From assembly GCA_900540475.1 (NCBI GenBank), contig UQGG01000018.1:1-64000 (forward strand): a stretch of DNA of 64,000 nt, given 5' to 3'. Both the position numbers and the translations under genes were made by a program. The notes beneath the pieces were generated by a model that was not told the origin of the DNA, did not search any database, and worked only from the letters and a program-made list of their open reading frames with translations. This DNA is from an uncultured Robinsoniella sp. GTDB lineage: Bacteria; Bacillota; Clostridia; Lachnospirales; Lachnospiraceae. Positions 42,804 through 52,762 of the stretch are shown here, in pieces (within the stretch, counting starts at the first letter, position 1; each line of letters starts with the position of its first letter).

Positions 42804-44242
42804 TTATTGAATTCCTGTTTCATTAATGATCTTGTTGCTGATCTCCTGTACAGTATTGGATGGTGTATATCCATCGCTGCCAAAGAGGTACGTATGAAGG
42901 TCTTTTACATTCTGAGCCAGATTAACAGGTACTACACAGTCACCTGCTGCAATGTTAGCCGGCATCTGGTCAAACGGAAATCCGGTAGTATCGCTCATAT
43001 TATAAGCAGCGATGTCTTTTGCAAGGCCTGCCATCTCTGTAACACTTAAACTTGTGGATATATTATCAAACACGCTGTCAATAATTTCATTTAATTTTAA
43101 TATGTTTGCTGTCTTCGCTTTTTTGAAGATCTGTTCCAGCACGGTTCTCTGACGCTCTGTACGCTTAAAGTCATCACCGGTTGTATAACGGATTCTGCAG
43201 TATGATAATGCCTGTAGACCATTTAAAGTCTGAAGGCCTGTAGATTCTACCGGTATGATAGGCAGTCCAGTCACCTCAGATCCTTCCACCTGATAATTGT
43301 TCAGATGCACAATCTCATCTTCCTGAATATCAATTTCCACACCATCCAGTGCATTTACCACCTCTGCAACCGCATTAAAGTTAACCGTTACATAGTCGGT
43401 GATATCCATATCCAGATTCTTATTAATCATATTCATGGAACGCTTCGGCCCGCCGTACTGATAACACTCGGTAGCTTTCCGGTATTCGCCGTTGGTATTG
43501 TCTAAATAAGTATCCCGGTAAATGGAAACCAGTTTAATATCTTTGGTTTCGTTATTAATACTTGCAATCATGATGGTATCACTTCTGGAATCCGTTGTGG
43601 ATGCATCTCTGGAGTCCACACCAAACAGCGCTATATTCCGGTATCCCTTCATGACCGCTGCCTGCTCAGAAGGAATCTCGGAGTTAATGATGATATCCCC
43701 TTCTGCAATCTTTTCTGTTTTTAATTTACTGAATTTGGCAGCAACAAATAATCCTACCGCAAGCAGCACCAGAACAAGAATTTCAATTACAAAAATAACT
43801 CTTCTTCTGGTTTTTCTCTTGGAAGATTTCCTGTCTTTTCCACCCGGATATCCACCGGCTGGTGCTCCATTGCTGTTTTTCGATTTTCTGCCCTTTGGCG
43901 CTCCATTGCCGGGTCCGTTGTAAGGCCCGTTCTGATATCCGTTATTTGGTCCGTTATAAGGTCCGTTCTGCTGGTATTGCCATTGTTATATGATCCGTTA
44001 CCCGGTCCATTGTAAGGCCCGTTCTGATATCCGTTATTTGGTCCGTTATAAGGTCCGTTCTGGTACTGTCCGTTCGGCCCGTTGTTCGGTCCGTTGTATG
44101 GTCCATTCTGATATCCGTTATTTGGTCCATTATAAGGCCCGTTCTGATATGGTCCATTATACGGACCGCTCTGATACGAACCATTGTTTGGACGTCCCTG
44201 GTTTCTATTCTGGCTTTCGCGGTTTTTCTTTCGATCTGACAT
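42804..44242 (-). pseudogene. LCP (LytR-CpsA-Psr) family protein, frameshifted
   Basis: The C-terminal part (42804 to about 43900) has one membrane helix and an LCP domain (GVDSRDAS, SDTIMIASIN, RDTYLDN, MNMINKNLDMDI), which attaches glycopolymers to peptidoglycan. The N-terminal part starts at 44242 with MSDRKKNRES and then has repeats of NGPYNGPNNGYQ. The frame breaks in these repeats near 43979-43982 (GGCAAT), where one missing base would restore NGQYQQNGPYNG and join the two halves into a 479-residue protein. As shown, the first frame ends at 43787. It may be a phase-variable site or a sequence error. Confidence 0.85.
43905..44195. repeat. Tandem repeat coding Asn-Gly-Pro-Tyr-rich tail
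   Basis: Degenerate units of about 12 to 30 bases (GGTCCGTTATAAGG and GTTCTGATATCCG variants) repeat along this stretch. They encode the cytoplasmic NGPYNGPNNGYQ-type tail of the LCP protein. Confidence 0.8.
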
Positions 44243-44267
44243 TTCATTCCCCTTCTCTAATTAATCT

Positions 44268-45668
44268 TTAATATGCATTCTTATTGACAAATCCCTTGAA
44301 AATCGTCAAAAAAAGGATTTTAATATCCAATCCCAAAGTCCAGTTCTCAATATAGTACAAGTCATAATCTATACGGCGCCTGATAGAAGTATCTCCACGA
44401 TAACCATTAATCTGTGCCCAACCGGTCATCCCTGGCCGTACCTGATGCTTTATCATATAACGAGGTATTTCCTCTCTGAACTTTTCTACAAATTGCGGCC
44501 GCTCCGGCCTTGGTCCCACCAGGCTCATGTCGCCTTTCAGGACATTAAAAAGCTGCGGAAGTTCATCGATACTGGTTTTCCGCATAAACTTTCCGATTCC
44601 GGTAACACGCGGATCATTTTTTACTGTCCAGGCGCGTTTCTCTGTGTTTGGCTTTTGTACCTCCATGGACCGGAACTTGTACATCATAAATGACTTATTG
44701 TGAAGCCCTACCCTCTCCTGCTTAAATATGAGAGGTCCCGGAGAAGTCAGTTTAATGACCCCGGTTACGATTAACATGATCGGAGAGAACAAAATGATTG
44801 CACAGGTTCCTCCAAGAATATCAACCGCTCTTTTTACCATCATGTTAAATGTATTTGTAAGCGGGACATGCCGGATATTTACAACCGGGAGTCCCAGAAG
44901 ATCTTCTGTATAGGGTTTGGTAGGAATTATATTATTATAATCCGGTATAAATTTTGTATGGACGCCTGACTTTTCACACAGGGAAACGATACGTTCCAGT
45001 TTGTAATATTCGTTTAGTCCAAGAGTAATCGCGATCTCATCCAGCCTGTTTTGAGGCAGGATTACCAGCAGATTATCGATGCGCCCGATTACCTTAATTC
45101 CTTTATACATGGTTCCACTTTCCACATTATCGTCCAGGATACCGCGAATCAGATATCCCCACTGGGGATTTTCCTTTACCCGATCCACAAATTCTTCTGC
45201 AGCCCGGCTGTATCCCACCAGTATGATGTGCTTCAGATTCATTCCCTTTGCCCGCATATTCATTAATACTTTACGTATAAAATACCGGACCAGAATTTCC
45301 ATGCCGATGTTCAAGCCATAGAAAATGAAAAGCATCTTTCGCGAAAAGTCGTTTTCATGCATCATATATAAAATAAGTATAAACAGCAACAGTGCAATAC
45401 TGTTTGCTTTCATGATATTACCAAATTCTAACCGCCTGCCCTGCACCCTTTTTGGAGTATAAAGGCTGAAAGCGTAATAAAGCAGCAGCAATCCCGGTAT
45501 TAATGGAATCAATGCGGACATATAAGTTTCCATCGGAAGCTTTCCAATATCCGGATCTTCCAGAATCCAGAACTGAATAAACCATGACGCCACGTAACTG
45601 ACCGCAATTACACAGCCATCAATTACAACATGAAAGCGATTTAAATACTTTTGATTATCTTTAATCAC
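44268..45668 (-). CDS. Polyprenyl-phosphate sugar-1-phosphate transferase
   Basis: This initiates polymer synthesis by loading a sugar-1-phosphate on undecaprenyl phosphate. The 466-residue WbaP/WcaJ-type enzyme has four N-terminal helices, a middle CoA-like domain (about 130-260) and the C-terminal transferase (about 270-460) with FKQERVGLHNKSFMMYKFRSM and DELPQLFNVLKGDMSLVGPRPE. The start is a GTG at 45668 with GAGGAG upstream. It has its own promoter and precedes the LCP gene by 25 bases. Confidence 0.93.
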   Translation of the reverse strand: MIKDNQKYLNRFHVVIDGCVIAVSYVASWFIQFWILEDPDIGKLPMETYMSALIPLIPGLLLLYYAFSLYTPKRVQGRRLEFGNIMKANSIALLLFILILYMMHENDFSRKMLFIFYGLNIGMEILVRYFIRKVLMNMRAKGMNLKHIILVGYSRAAEEFVDRVKENPQWGYLIRGILDDNVESGTMYKGIKVIGRIDNLLVILPQNRLDEIAITLGLNEYYKLERIVSLCEKSGVHTKFIPDYNNIIPTKPYTEDLLGLPVVNIRHVPLTNTFNMMVKRAVDILGGTCAIILFSPIMLIVTGVIKLTSPGPLIFKQERVGLHNKSFMMYKFRSMEVQKPNTEKRAWTVKNDPRVTGIGKFMRKTSIDELPQLFNVLKGDMSLVGPRPERPQFVEKFREEIPRYMIKHQVRPGMTGWAQINGYRGDTSIRRRIDYDLYYIENWTLGLDIKILFLTIFKGFVNKNAY

Positions 45669-45701
45669 TCCTCTTCACTCCTCGCTTTATCCATACGTTC
45701 T

Positions 45702-45730
45702 ATAATACAATATCTCCCTAAAAAGGGCAA
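45702..45730 (-). promoter_or_regulatory. Promoter of the initiating transferase gene
   Basis: On the minus strand TTGCCC (45725-45730) and TATTAT (45702-45707) are 17 bases apart, 34 bases before the start codon. It implies a transcript start inside the polysaccharide locus. Confidence 0.5.
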
Positions 45731-45768
45731 CTGTCATTTTTCGTTTTGATATCTAACTTTTTTAGAAC

Positions 45769-46731
45769 TTATCTCGTATTTTTCAGACGTTTTATGATAT
45801 TAATCCACAATTCAAATTGTATTTTAACATAATTCTTAATATTTTTCTTTTTATATTTAACTTTACTTCCTTTTGCCGCCAGTGAGAAACCTTTGCAGAT
45901 TCCCTGTAAATACTCTTTTAGATATCCTTTGCTGCCAAAAAATACTGTTTTCACCAGAATACCCGCAATTAAGAAAGGTATATTGAATAGTATTTGCAGA
46001 AAAGGCATGTTTTTATAAACTAAATAAATATTATTTCTGGCTGAGTAGCCGATTTTAAACTCATTATATCTGGAACCGGTTGTTCCACTCCCCACATGAT
46101 GTACGACAGCACCAGGTGCGTATCGATTCTCATAGCCTTCTATTCTTGCCCGATATCCGATGTCAATATCTTCCAAATATGCATAGTGCTTTTCATCAAA
46201 ATATCCGATCTCTGCAAAGACACTTTTGCGGTAAATGGCTGCTGCTGCACAGGATGCAAAAATTCTGCGGGGCTCATCGTACAGGATTGCCGGCATATCT
46301 TTTCCCCAGGCAAATGCCCAGCCCAATGCGCAGTAATAATTCCCGCCATCATCCATCAAAGTGGGGTTATGCATCTGCAGCAATTTCGCCTGGCTGGAAA
46401 AACAGCCTGGATGCATTTCCATATCGGCAATCATCGCTTCCACAAAATCCGCTTCTGCTTTTGTATCATTGTTCAGCAGTATTACATAAGGGGCCTTTGC
46501 CTTCTTAATTCCGGTATTCACCGCTCTGCAGAAACCATAGTTTCGATTTAACGCGATACACTTCACTTCCGGATATTTTTCTTTTACATATGAAATGCTG
46601 CCGTCTTCGGACCCGTTATCCACCAGAAGGATCTCAAAGTCTTTCTCTGTCTGCCTGCGCAGTGAATCCAGACAATCATTCAGATAAACCATTCCATTAA
46701 AATTTGGTATCACCACTGATACTTTACACAT
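45769..46731 (-). CDS. GT2 glycosyltransferase (WbbL-like)
   Basis: The 320-residue protein is a GT2 domain (VSVVIPNFNGMVYLNDCLDSLR, LLNNDTKAEADF, YLEDIDIGYRARIEGY) of the WbbL rhamnosyltransferase type. A C-terminal hydrophobic helix follows (about residues 255-275) and a Lys-rich tail. It likely adds rhamnose to the polymer backbone; the sugar is inferred. A small hairpin precedes its start. Confidence 0.9.
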   Translation of the reverse strand: MCKVSVVIPNFNGMVYLNDCLDSLRRQTEKDFEILLVDNGSEDGSISYVKEKYPEVKCIALNRNYGFCRAVNTGIKKAKAPYVILLNNDTKAEADFVEAMIADMEMHPGCFSSQAKLLQMHNPTLMDDGGNYYCALGWAFAWGKDMPAILYDEPRRIFASCAAAAIYRKSVFAEIGYFDEKHYAYLEDIDIGYRARIEGYENRYAPGAVVHHVGSGTTGSRYNEFKIGYSARNNIYLVYKNMPFLQILFNIPFLIAGILVKTVFFGSKGYLKEYLQGICKGFSLAAKGSKVKYKKKNIKNYVKIQFELWINIIKRLKNTR

Positions 46732-46777
46732 AAACTAGTCCTCTTACGCTATTTCCGGCCAGTACGGCAGAGCCGCA

Positions 46778-48742
46778 CTAGTCATTTTTTAATTCATAAT
46801 TCCAGGTTTTCAAAGAAAAATTAGGATTATAATAAGGATCTCCCTGTTTTAGCAGGGATAGCCAATGGCTTCTCATATATTCGATCTCCGTCTGGAAACG
46901 TCTCACTTTCTCCTTGGTATCTTCCGGTCCCCGTGTCTTTGACTCATGATGGTACATTTCCACAAAGGGATCGTAGACCACAAGATAGCCTGCTCTTCCC
47001 ACTTTCAGACAGAAGTCCACATCGTTAAAAGCAACTGCCAGCTTCTCTTCAAATCCGCCGGCTTCTTCATAGACAGTGCGCCGGAACATCATACATGCAG
47101 CCGTAACCGCACTTAAATCCTGCTGCAGCCTTGCTTTATGCAGATAACCGCTATGGCTTCTGGGCAGGCCGGTAAACATGCTGCCCGCTATTCCGCCGAT
47201 TCCCAGTACAATTCCGGCATGCTGGATCGTATCATCCGGATAATAAAGCCTTGCACCTGCAATGCCGACTTCCTCTCTCATCGAATGGCCTAAAAATTCT
47301 TCCACCCATCCCGGCGTTATAACCGTAATATCATTATTCAGACAGATAATGTACTCGCCTGAAGATTTAGCAATTCCAAAATTATTGATCGCCGAATAAT
47401 TAAAGTTCATTTCCAAGGTATGGCTACATTCCGAGGCAAGGTAACTTGCCTTGTCCCAATATACTACCTGAATCCCCTTTTGTCCATCCAAATTTTTATA
47501 AAATGCAAATGTTTTTTCATCTTTACTGTTATTTTCTACAATAATAATTTCATAATTCGGATAGGTTGTCTTTTCCCGGATGGAATTTAGACAGCTCTCC
47601 AGGATCTCCACATGATCTTTGTTTGGAATTATAATGGATACCAGCGGCTTGGATGTCACTTCATAAGTTACCCTGTAAAATCCCATATCTTTCGTGTGAC
47701 TGACGCTGCCTTTTACCCCGCACCGGTTCAGATGCGCTTCAATTGCCCGTTTTCCGGCGTCAAAAGCATAAGCTTTGCTGGCAGGATTATCTGCCGTGGA
47801 CGCCTTGTGGATCCTCCAGTGATAAAGTACCCGGGGAATATGGATGACTTTTCTTCCTCTGCATCCTGCCAAGCGGACCGGGATACTTTTATCATCATCC
47901 GGTAACAGCTGCTTATTATCCCCGCTGCAACCAGATCCTGCATCCTTACTTGCCTCTTCCGTACAGCGGAATACAAAGTCATAGTCCTGTGCACCTTCAA
48001 ATTCACTGTTTAGTCCGCCTGCTTTTTCCACCAGACTTCTCTTTACCACAAACAGATGGCAGATATAGTTGTTGGATCTTAACAGGTCCAGGTTAAAGTC
48101 CGGCTTAAAATGAGGCTGGAAATGTTCCGACAGATCCGAGGTTACTTTGTCTTCGTCTGTATAGATAACCTCTGCCTCTTTATTTTTCCCGATTGCCAGC
48201 GCCACCTCATACAACGCATTTGGTGCCAGAAGGTCATCATGGTCAAATAGCGCCAGGAAGTCTCCTTTAGCCATGGCAAATGCCGCATTGGTATTATCTG
48301 CAATCCCCAGATTCTTTTCCAGCTTCTCATATCGGATTCTGGCATCCTTTTTTATATATTCTGCAATGATCTCACCGGTCTGTATATCGTCACCGCTGCC
48401 ATCAGCAATGCACAGTTCCCAGTGGGGATAGCTCTGTTCCAGCACCGACTCAATCATCTGGCGCAGAAACAACTCCGGCGTCCGGTAAACCGGTACCACA
48501 ACGCTGATTACCACCGGATTTTTCCAGTTTTGTTTTCTCTGCCGTTCCAGTTCTTCTGCTGTGGCTTTATGCCGTTCAAACCAGACGGGATAGTCCACAT
48601 CAGAATGTTCAAAACGCTCTGTAAGCTTTACGGTAAATTCTTTGAAACCATAATGCTTCAAATACAGGCAAGCCTTTTTTATATTATATGGTGAAAGACG
48701 TTTTACCAGCTTTCCCCAGTCAACCTTTGCATGTTTACTCAT
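46778..48742 (-). CDS. Tandem GT2 glycosyltransferase (about 654 aa)
   Basis: The protein has a short N-terminal segment, a first GT2 domain (about 60-330; VISVVVPVYRTPELFL, DHDDLLAPNALYE) and a second (about 360-654; PLVSIIIPNKDHVEIL, CLNNDITVITPGW, FNDVDFCLKVGRAGY). A polar insertion of about 30 residues interrupts the first domain near GSGCSGDNKQ. It shares its core with the 815- and about 1014-residue GTs in this locus. I start at 48742, overlapping the aminotransferase stop. Confidence 0.9.
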   Translation of the reverse strand: MSKHAKVDWGKLVKRLSPYNIKKACLYLKHYGFKEFTVKLTERFEHSDVDYPVWFERHKATAEELERQRKQNWKNPVVISVVVPVYRTPELFLRQMIESVLEQSYPHWELCIADGSGDDIQTGEIIAEYIKKDARIRYEKLEKNLGIADNTNAAFAMAKGDFLALFDHDDLLAPNALYEVALAIGKNKEAEVIYTDEDKVTSDLSEHFQPHFKPDFNLDLLRSNNYICHLFVVKRSLVEKAGGLNSEFEGAQDYDFVFRCTEEASKDAGSGCSGDNKQLLPDDDKSIPVRLAGCRGRKVIHIPRVLYHWRIHKASTADNPASKAYAFDAGKRAIEAHLNRCGVKGSVSHTKDMGFYRVTYEVTSKPLVSIIIPNKDHVEILESCLNSIREKTTYPNYEIIIVENNSKDEKTFAFYKNLDGQKGIQVVYWDKASYLASECSHTLEMNFNYSAINNFGIAKSSGEYIICLNNDITVITPGWVEEFLGHSMREEVGIAGARLYYPDDTIQHAGIVLGIGGIAGSMFTGLPRSHSGYLHKARLQQDLSAVTAACMMFRRTVYEEAGGFEEKLAVAFNDVDFCLKVGRAGYLVVYDPFVEMYHHESKTRGPEDTKEKVRRFQTEIEYMRSHWLSLLKQGDPYYNPNFSLKTWNYELKND

Positions 48743-49916
48743 TTTTGTCCCCATTGCCTATTGCAGTCTGTCCTGCAATAATGCCACTTCCTGTGAAGAA
48801 GCGTTTGATTGTTTTTACCACATGTTCCAAATCCTTTTCTTCCAGACGATAATACATCGGAAGCCGCAACAGGCGTTCACTTTCGGCGGTAGTATACCGG
48901 TCTTCGCCGGAAAACCGTCCAAACCGGATACCTGCAGGCGCCGTATGCAGAGGAATATAATGAAATACACTATGTATGCCATTTTCATGAAGATAGGCGA
49001 TTAATCTGCTCCGAACCTTAAGGCTCTCCACTTTTATATAGTACATATGGGCATTGTGTACTGCATAATCCGGCACCCATGGCTGGGTTATATAACCCTG
49101 ATCCGCCAGTCCTTTTAAGCCTTCCTGGTAGTATGTATAGCTTCTCATCCTGTCCTTTGTAATTTCATCCGCTATTTCCAGCTGGGCATAGAGATAAGCC
49201 GCATTCATATCGCTTGGCAGGTAGGAGGACCCATAATTCACCCAGGTATATTTATCGATCTGTCCCCGGAAAAACTTACTTCGATTCGTTCCCTTTTCTC
49301 TTAGTATTTCCGCTTTTTCACGATATTCATCCCTCTGGAATAAAATCGCTCCGCCTTCTCCCATGGAGTAATTTTTCGTCTCATGAAAACTGTAACAGCC
49401 AAAATCCCCGATTGTGCCAAGTGCCGTGCCTTTGTAATAAGCATCCACGCCCTGTGCCGCATCTTCAATTACAACCAGATGGTGTTTCTTCGCGATTGCC
49501 ATAATTTCATCCATGGCACATGCAACTCCTGCATAATGAACCGGTACAATGGCTTTTGTTTTTTCCGTTATCGCTGCTTCAATCAGCCGTTCGTCCATAT
49601 TCATGGTTTCCGGCCGGATGTCCACAAATACCAGCTTCGCGCCCTGCAGTACAAAGGCATCCGCTGTGGATACAAATGTATATGCCGGCATTATCACTTC
49701 ATCTCCCGGCATGATACCAGCCAGGAAAGCCGCCATTTCAAGTGCATGGGTACAGGATGTGGTGAGCAGTGTATGCTTTACCTGAAAGCGCTCTTCCATC
49801 CATTTTGAACACTGTCTGGTGAACTTCCCGTCTCCGCTGATTTTTCTCGCATCAATCGCTTCTTTTATATAGTCCAGTTCTTTTCCTGTAAATGGTGGTA
49901 CGTTAAAATCGATCAT
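48735..49916 (-). CDS. dTDP-4-amino-4,6-dideoxygalactose transaminase (WecE/RffA-like)
   Basis: This DegT/DnrJ/EryC1/StrS PLP enzyme (393 residues) converts a dTDP-4-keto-6-deoxy sugar to its 4-amino form. The sequence follows the enterobacterial WecE/RffA pattern (IDFNVPPFTGKELDYIKEAI, PVHYAGVACAMDEIM) with the PLP lysine in SFHETKNYS. RfbA and RfbB in this locus can make the keto-sugar substrate. The start at 49916 is chosen for the ATGA overlap with the gene before it. Confidence 0.92.
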   Translation of the reverse strand: MIDFNVPPFTGKELDYIKEAIDARKISGDGKFTRQCSKWMEERFQVKHTLLTTSCTHALEMAAFLAGIMPGDEVIMPAYTFVSTADAFVLQGAKLVFVDIRPETMNMDERLIEAAITEKTKAIVPVHYAGVACAMDEIMAIAKKHHLVVIEDAAQGVDAYYKGTALGTIGDFGCYSFHETKNYSMGEGGAILFQRDEYREKAEILREKGTNRSKFFRGQIDKYTWVNYGSSYLPSDMNAAYLYAQLEIADEITKDRMRSYTYYQEGLKGLADQGYITQPWVPDYAVHNAHMYYIKVESLKVRSRLIAYLHENGIHSVFHYIPLHTAPAGIRFGRFSGEDRYTTAESERLLRLPMYYRLEEKDLEHVVKTIKRFFTGSGIIAGQTAIGNGDKNE

Positions 49917-52654
49917 TTCACTACTCTTCTTTCTCTGCTTATCCTTATGTTCCATACCAGCATTGAAATAAATATGATACAGCTGATCATGCTTACAATT
50001 ACACCTGTTTTGAATAACGGAGCCTCAAAAACAACTTTGATCTCGTGGCTGCCTTCCGGTGTCTGAAATGCAATAAATCCATAGTCTGCCCTTTTTATTT
50101 CCTGCTTCATTCCATCTAAATATACAGACCAGCCTTTTTCAAAAGGAATTGCCAACATCACCATGCCGTCTTCAGGCACCTCTATACTGCCTGTAAGCAT
50201 GCTGTCCCTTTTTGGATCTGTAATTTCAATTTTCGCTTCTTCATTATATGCAATGGCATCTTTATATCCGTATGCTGCCAGATTCGTCAGCTTTGCATTG
50301 ACTTTTCCTTCATTTATCTGTATCGTGATCTTCTCCGTGTCCGGCAATATGTTAAATGTAATATCTTTCGGTTCATCTTTTCTCACATATACTTTATAAT
50401 GGCGGTTGTCATTGGTAGTGATCTCCACATAGGTGGGGAAATCCACCGTTAATGTAAATTCAAGCTTTGCTCTCTGGTATTTTCCAAATGATTTTTGATT
50501 AACCGGAAGATGAATAAAATGCTGGTCATAGGCCGTAATTTCATTTCCGGAAATCTGGCATACCGATGGGTCTATTTTATCATAGTCAATCAAATCTGCG
50601 GCTTTTTTCTTATTGTATTTCTTTAACTGCCCGTCCGATATACGGATTCCGCTGTCAAACTCTTCGTCCGGGTCATCTAATACCAGTACCTCTGACAATA
50701 ATCCCTCCACATCCAGCTGGGTGCGTTTGGCTGTAAATTCCTGTTCCTCCATGGTCTTGGTAAAGAATTTGCCAAGGGAGGATGTCTTTTCATTTCTATA
50801 AATATAGATGTCTCCCACTTCACGCAAAAACTGATAGCCGTCTACCTTTAAGTCATTGGTCTTTGTCAAGATGTATTTTACATCACAGAGGGCTGCAAGA
50901 CTGCTGTCATGAACTGCATTTTTAAACTGATAGTGATTAATATCACCCAGACTATACAGCTGGGGCCATACCCGGTCCACAAATGCTGCTATATTTCCGT
51001 TCTGGGTAGAATTATAAGTGCTGACTCCATGATAATACTGCGTCAGTGAATCCATACTGTGGGATGCAGACACGAAATCTTTCTCTACCCGGTAAAAGGA
51101 AGAATCAATGGATTTTAAATATGCCAGAGCTTCCTCAACCGAAGAATGATAGGTATCTTCAAAATATGAAGCGTCGTCTTTCTTAACGGTGTCCCGGTTT
51201 CTATAGTTCAATGCCGTATCGCTGGTGACGTTAAAGAAAAGCAGTACCACCAGCATCAGATAGAGATTCCCGGAGGGCACCTTCCACTTTTTCTGTACAA
51301 ACAGCCACAGGATCACCGCCATGCCGATTCCGCTCACCAGCATATAAAAGGCATTTTCTGCGTAGCCTGCTTCCCCCAGATAAGTATAAGCCTTGCCATA
51401 TACCGCCAGAATTCCAAGGCAGGCTGCTGCAAGCCCCAAAATATTCAATTTTTTCTCCTGAATAATCCGATCCAGCATCATCGCGCTGACCAGTGCAAAA
51501 AGCGGCATGAATAAAAAGCTGTGCCTGGAAAATTCATATGAAAACCCATTAAAGACAATACTGCCACATTTAAGCCCTATGCTGAAAGCAACCAGTGCAA
51601 CTGCCGCATACTGGGTTATTTTATGCTTTTTATCTGTATTCTGCCTGTGAATGGTAAACAAATACTGGAACAGCAAAATGACAAACAGAGTGGACATAAA
51701 CAAATGAATGTCTTCATAATAATTTGAAAATCCACTGTAGGAGTAAGTGGACCCCGACTGCAGGTTACTGGAAAACAGATTGTATATTGCCGTCTTATAG
51801 TAATCTTTCGGCCATAAACTCACAGACTCCAGCAGACGTTGTGACAGGCTAGTGGTCGCATCCAGTCTTGCACTGGTTCCAAACAGCAGTGCCGCAACCG
51901 GGAACAGATTGATCGCTCCCATTCCCACACCCAATAGCATAAAGCATCCGTCACTGATTAATAAAATAATTTTTTCTTTGATTTTTCTGCCATTCAGCTG
52001 AATCAGCCGGAAACACAAATAGATACCGCCTCCCAGCAGACACATATAGCCCCAGTATAAGCTTCCAAAAACAATGACGCCGCAGACTGCCGCAAGCAGC
52101 ATCTTGTATTTTTTCCCAATCAGTGTTTTTTCTAAACAGAATAACAGCAGCGGAAAGAACACCACTACTGTTGCAAACTGGTAATGCTGTCCCCATACCA
52201 CCATGAAACCACTGAATGCATACATAAATCCCGCAAGCATCTTCCCATATTCGGATAGTGAAAAACAGGATAAATAATAATATACGGCAATCCCCGCAAG
52301 AACGATCTTGAGAATCTGGAAGTAGACCAGATAAGATGCCAGATGCTCCGGCCCAAATACCACGCCCAGCAGGTAAAGCACCATCAGAAAAGGATCCGTC
52401 AGGTTTAAGCCAAACATATTTACCCCAAATCCATTATTGAAATCCCAAAGTGAGAAACTCCCATTTCTCAAATGATTTACGATGGTATTGTACTGCATCA
52501 GATATTGCTGCTTTGTATCAGAACCGATGTCTCCAAAGACAAAGGTTTCATTTCCAAATAGATAACTCTGAAAAACAAGTAGGCAGGCACCTAAAATGAT
52601 CAGGCTCAGAATTCCTGCCGTCTTAAAACTGCTTGTATTTTTCCCCTGTACCAT
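49913..52654 (-). CDS. YfhO family membrane protein (GT-C-like)
   Basis: The 913-residue protein has about twelve hydrophobic helices in its first 450 residues and again one at the end, with an extracellular beta-rich part between (about 470-880). It resembles YfhO family membrane proteins, which have a GT-C fold and glycosylate lipoteichoic acid or wall polymers using lipid-linked sugars. The reaction here is not known. It overlaps the aminotransferase by four bases. The ATG has GGGAGGAACGT upstream. Confidence 0.85.
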   Translation of the reverse strand: MVQGKNTSSFKTAGILSLIILGACLLVFQSYLFGNETFVFGDIGSDTKQQYLMQYNTIVNHLRNGSFSLWDFNNGFGVNMFGLNLTDPFLMVLYLLGVVFGPEHLASYLVYFQILKIVLAGIAVYYYLSCFSLSEYGKMLAGFMYAFSGFMVVWGQHYQFATVVVFFPLLLFCLEKTLIGKKYKMLLAAVCGVIVFGSLYWGYMCLLGGGIYLCFRLIQLNGRKIKEKIILLISDGCFMLLGVGMGAINLFPVAALLFGTSARLDATTSLSQRLLESVSLWPKDYYKTAIYNLFSSNLQSGSTYSYSGFSNYYEDIHLFMSTLFVILLFQYLFTIHRQNTDKKHKITQYAAVALVAFSIGLKCGSIVFNGFSYEFSRHSFLFMPLFALVSAMMLDRIIQEKKLNILGLAAACLGILAVYGKAYTYLGEAGYAENAFYMLVSGIGMAVILWLFVQKKWKVPSGNLYLMLVVLLFFNVTSDTALNYRNRDTVKKDDASYFEDTYHSSVEEALAYLKSIDSSFYRVEKDFVSASHSMDSLTQYYHGVSTYNSTQNGNIAAFVDRVWPQLYSLGDINHYQFKNAVHDSSLAALCDVKYILTKTNDLKVDGYQFLREVGDIYIYRNEKTSSLGKFFTKTMEEQEFTAKRTQLDVEGLLSEVLVLDDPDEEFDSGIRISDGQLKKYNKKKAADLIDYDKIDPSVCQISGNEITAYDQHFIHLPVNQKSFGKYQRAKLEFTLTVDFPTYVEITTNDNRHYKVYVRKDEPKDITFNILPDTEKITIQINEGKVNAKLTNLAAYGYKDAIAYNEEAKIEITDPKRDSMLTGSIEVPEDGMVMLAIPFEKGWSVYLDGMKQEIKRADYGFIAFQTPEGSHEIKVVFEAPLFKTGVIVSMISCIIFISMLVWNIRISRERRVVK

Positions 52655-52762
52655 ACGTTCCTCCCTTTATAATACATGTGCTGTGCCAAAAGTGCGGCAG
52701 TCGCCAAATTTCAATGACGAAAGCCTGCTGCTGCAATATTGGTCCACATGCGATACTGCCAA

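Noticed and set aside
43954..44247. 97-codon ORF rich in Thr, Asp and Arg over the LCP tail
   Set aside because: It is a frame shadow of the tandem repeat and not a separate gene.
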